Assembly (NCBI RefSeq): GCF_014851685.1
Contig: NZ_JACVAC010000012.1
Location: 62,001 to 126,000, forward strand
DNA length: 64,000 nucleotides
Direction: 5' to 3'
Source: Pseudomonas sp. PDM05
GTDB lineage: Bacteria > Pseudomonadota > Gammaproteobacteria > Pseudomonadales > Pseudomonadaceae
This document shows, piece by piece, positions 63,382 through 64,000 of this stretch. Made by a program: the position numbers and the translations under genes. The notes below the pieces were generated by a model, which worked only from the letters and a program-made list of their open reading frames with translations, was not told the DNA's origin and did no database searches. Within the stretch, counting starts at the first letter, position 1, and each line of letters starts with the position of its first letter.

Positions 63382-64000
63382 TCAGAAGTTTTCCCGAGGG
63401 TTGAACGCGGCCTTTTTCGCCAACTCCTGCCACAGGGCGACGGTTTCGTCGTCTGCCGCCTTAGGCATCACGGCCTTGAGCTGGATATACAGATAGCCGC
63501 GTTGCCCACTCTTGTTCAACAGGCCATGGCCCTTGGCGCGCATGCGCTGGCCGTTCTGGCTGCCGGCAGGCACCTTGAGGTTGATCTTGCCGGTCAGGGT
63601 CGGCACCGCCACTTCTGCACCCAGCGCCAGTTCCCACGGCGCCAGCGGCAGGGTAATCACCAGGTTTTCGCCTTCGACCTCGAACTTGGGGTGTGGCGCA
63701 AACTTGACGATCAGGTACAGATCACCGTTGGCCCCCCCGCCAATACCCGGTGCACCCTGGCCCTTGAGCCGGATGCGCTCACCGTCGGCGACGCCGGCGG
63801 GGATCTTCACGTTCAGGCTCTTGGTGGTGTTGCTCACATGTCGGCCCGAGGCGTCGTATTGCGGCACCTGGAAGCTGATTTGCTTGGACTCGGTAGAAAG
63901 CGTCTCTTCCAGGAACACCGACAGCTGCATCTCCACGTCCTGGCCCTTGCGCCCGGCAGGACGGCGCTGACCGCCGCCGAAACCGTCGCCGCGCGAACCG
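63382..64000 (-). CDS. cbpA: CbpA-like DnaJ-family co-chaperone, partial
   Basis: The C-terminal 205 residues of a DnaJ-class protein; the 5' part with the J-domain lies beyond the window edge. Visible are a Gly-rich end of the linker (GDGFGGGQRR), then two substrate-binding beta domains: VEMQLSVFLEETLS, VKIPAGVADGERIRLKGQG, GDLYLIVKFAPHPKFEVEG and LKVPAGSQNGQRMRAKGHGL. There is no cysteine-rich zinc domain between them, which separates CbpA from DnaJ. It should assist DnaK. A CbpA-like gene downstream of urease is also recalled for PAO1, so both NEL genes appear inserted in this interval. Confidence 0.9.
   Translation of the reverse strand, partial: GSRGDGFGGGQRRPAGRKGQDVEMQLSVFLEETLSTESKQISFQVPQYDASGRHVSNTTKSLNVKIPAGVADGERIRLKGQGAPGIGGGANGDLYLIVKFAPHPKFEVEGENLVITLPLAPWELALGAEVAVPTLTGKINLKVPAGSQNGQRMRAKGHGLLNKSGQRGYLYIQLKAVMPKAADDETVALWQELAKKAAFNPRENF

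Overview
The window looks like the chromosome of a Pseudomonas of the P. fluorescens group. The reasons are high GC, the core-gene order gcbA-MCP-aroQ-accB-accC-prmA-DUF3426-dusB-fis-purH-purD-retS, the urt/ure block, and many copies of the REP family that begins GTGGGAGCGGGCTTG. The core order matches what I recall of PA4843-PA4856 and PA4858-PA4868 of P. aeruginosa PAO1. That comparison is from memory; no search was run.

Layout. 1-16.2 kb is housekeeping and signalling: a diguanylate cyclase, a chemoreceptor, type II dehydroquinase, the biotin carboxylase subunits, ribosomal protein L11 methyltransferase, dusB-fis, purH, purD and the hybrid kinase RetS. 16.2-17.5 kb is a non-coding tandem array of about eight 163-bp REP-containing units. 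17.6-25.5 kb has a MarC-family protein, an unrecognised protein and the cobalamin genes cobG-H-I-J (minus strand) and cobL-K (plus strand). 26.0-31.0 kb is a copper-handling group: two DUF2946 proteins around a PCu(A)C chaperone, a TonB copper receptor and a PepSY membrane protein. 31.1-36.1 kb is a TonB receptor with its own ABC importer; it resembles PA2911-PA2914 and sits behind a Zur-box-like palindrome. 36.2-40.7 kb is one large minus-strand gene encoding seven repeats of a DUF4329/JAMM-like domain and ending in KDEL. 40.9-51.1 kb is urea uptake (urtABCDE) and urease (ureD, ureA, two acetyltransferases, ureB, ureC) behind a sigma-54 promoter with an NtrC-type site. 51.1-63.3 kb holds two giant LRR-NEL (E3 ubiquitin ligase type) genes. 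The window ends inside a cbpA-like DnaJ-family gene.

How the parts work together. The 24 kb between retS and urtA and the 12 kb between ureC and cbpA are accessory relative to the recalled PAO1 order. The first is mostly metal supply: corrin synthesis, copper, and probably zinc. The second is eukaryote-directed toxin-like genes. Ten REP pairs (REPINs) lie between genes; four of them split the urt/ure gene series, so downstream genes there may be partly uncoupled.

Most interesting observation. The three giant minus-strand genes (the DUF4329 repeat protein and both NEL proteins) share a near-palindromic element whose core reads GCGCTA on the plus strand. It is centred about 64-70 bp before each start codon. 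This suggests co-regulation of a set combining ubiquitin-ligase domains with a JAMM-like fold whose HSHP and SxxD residues survive only in the first of seven repeats.
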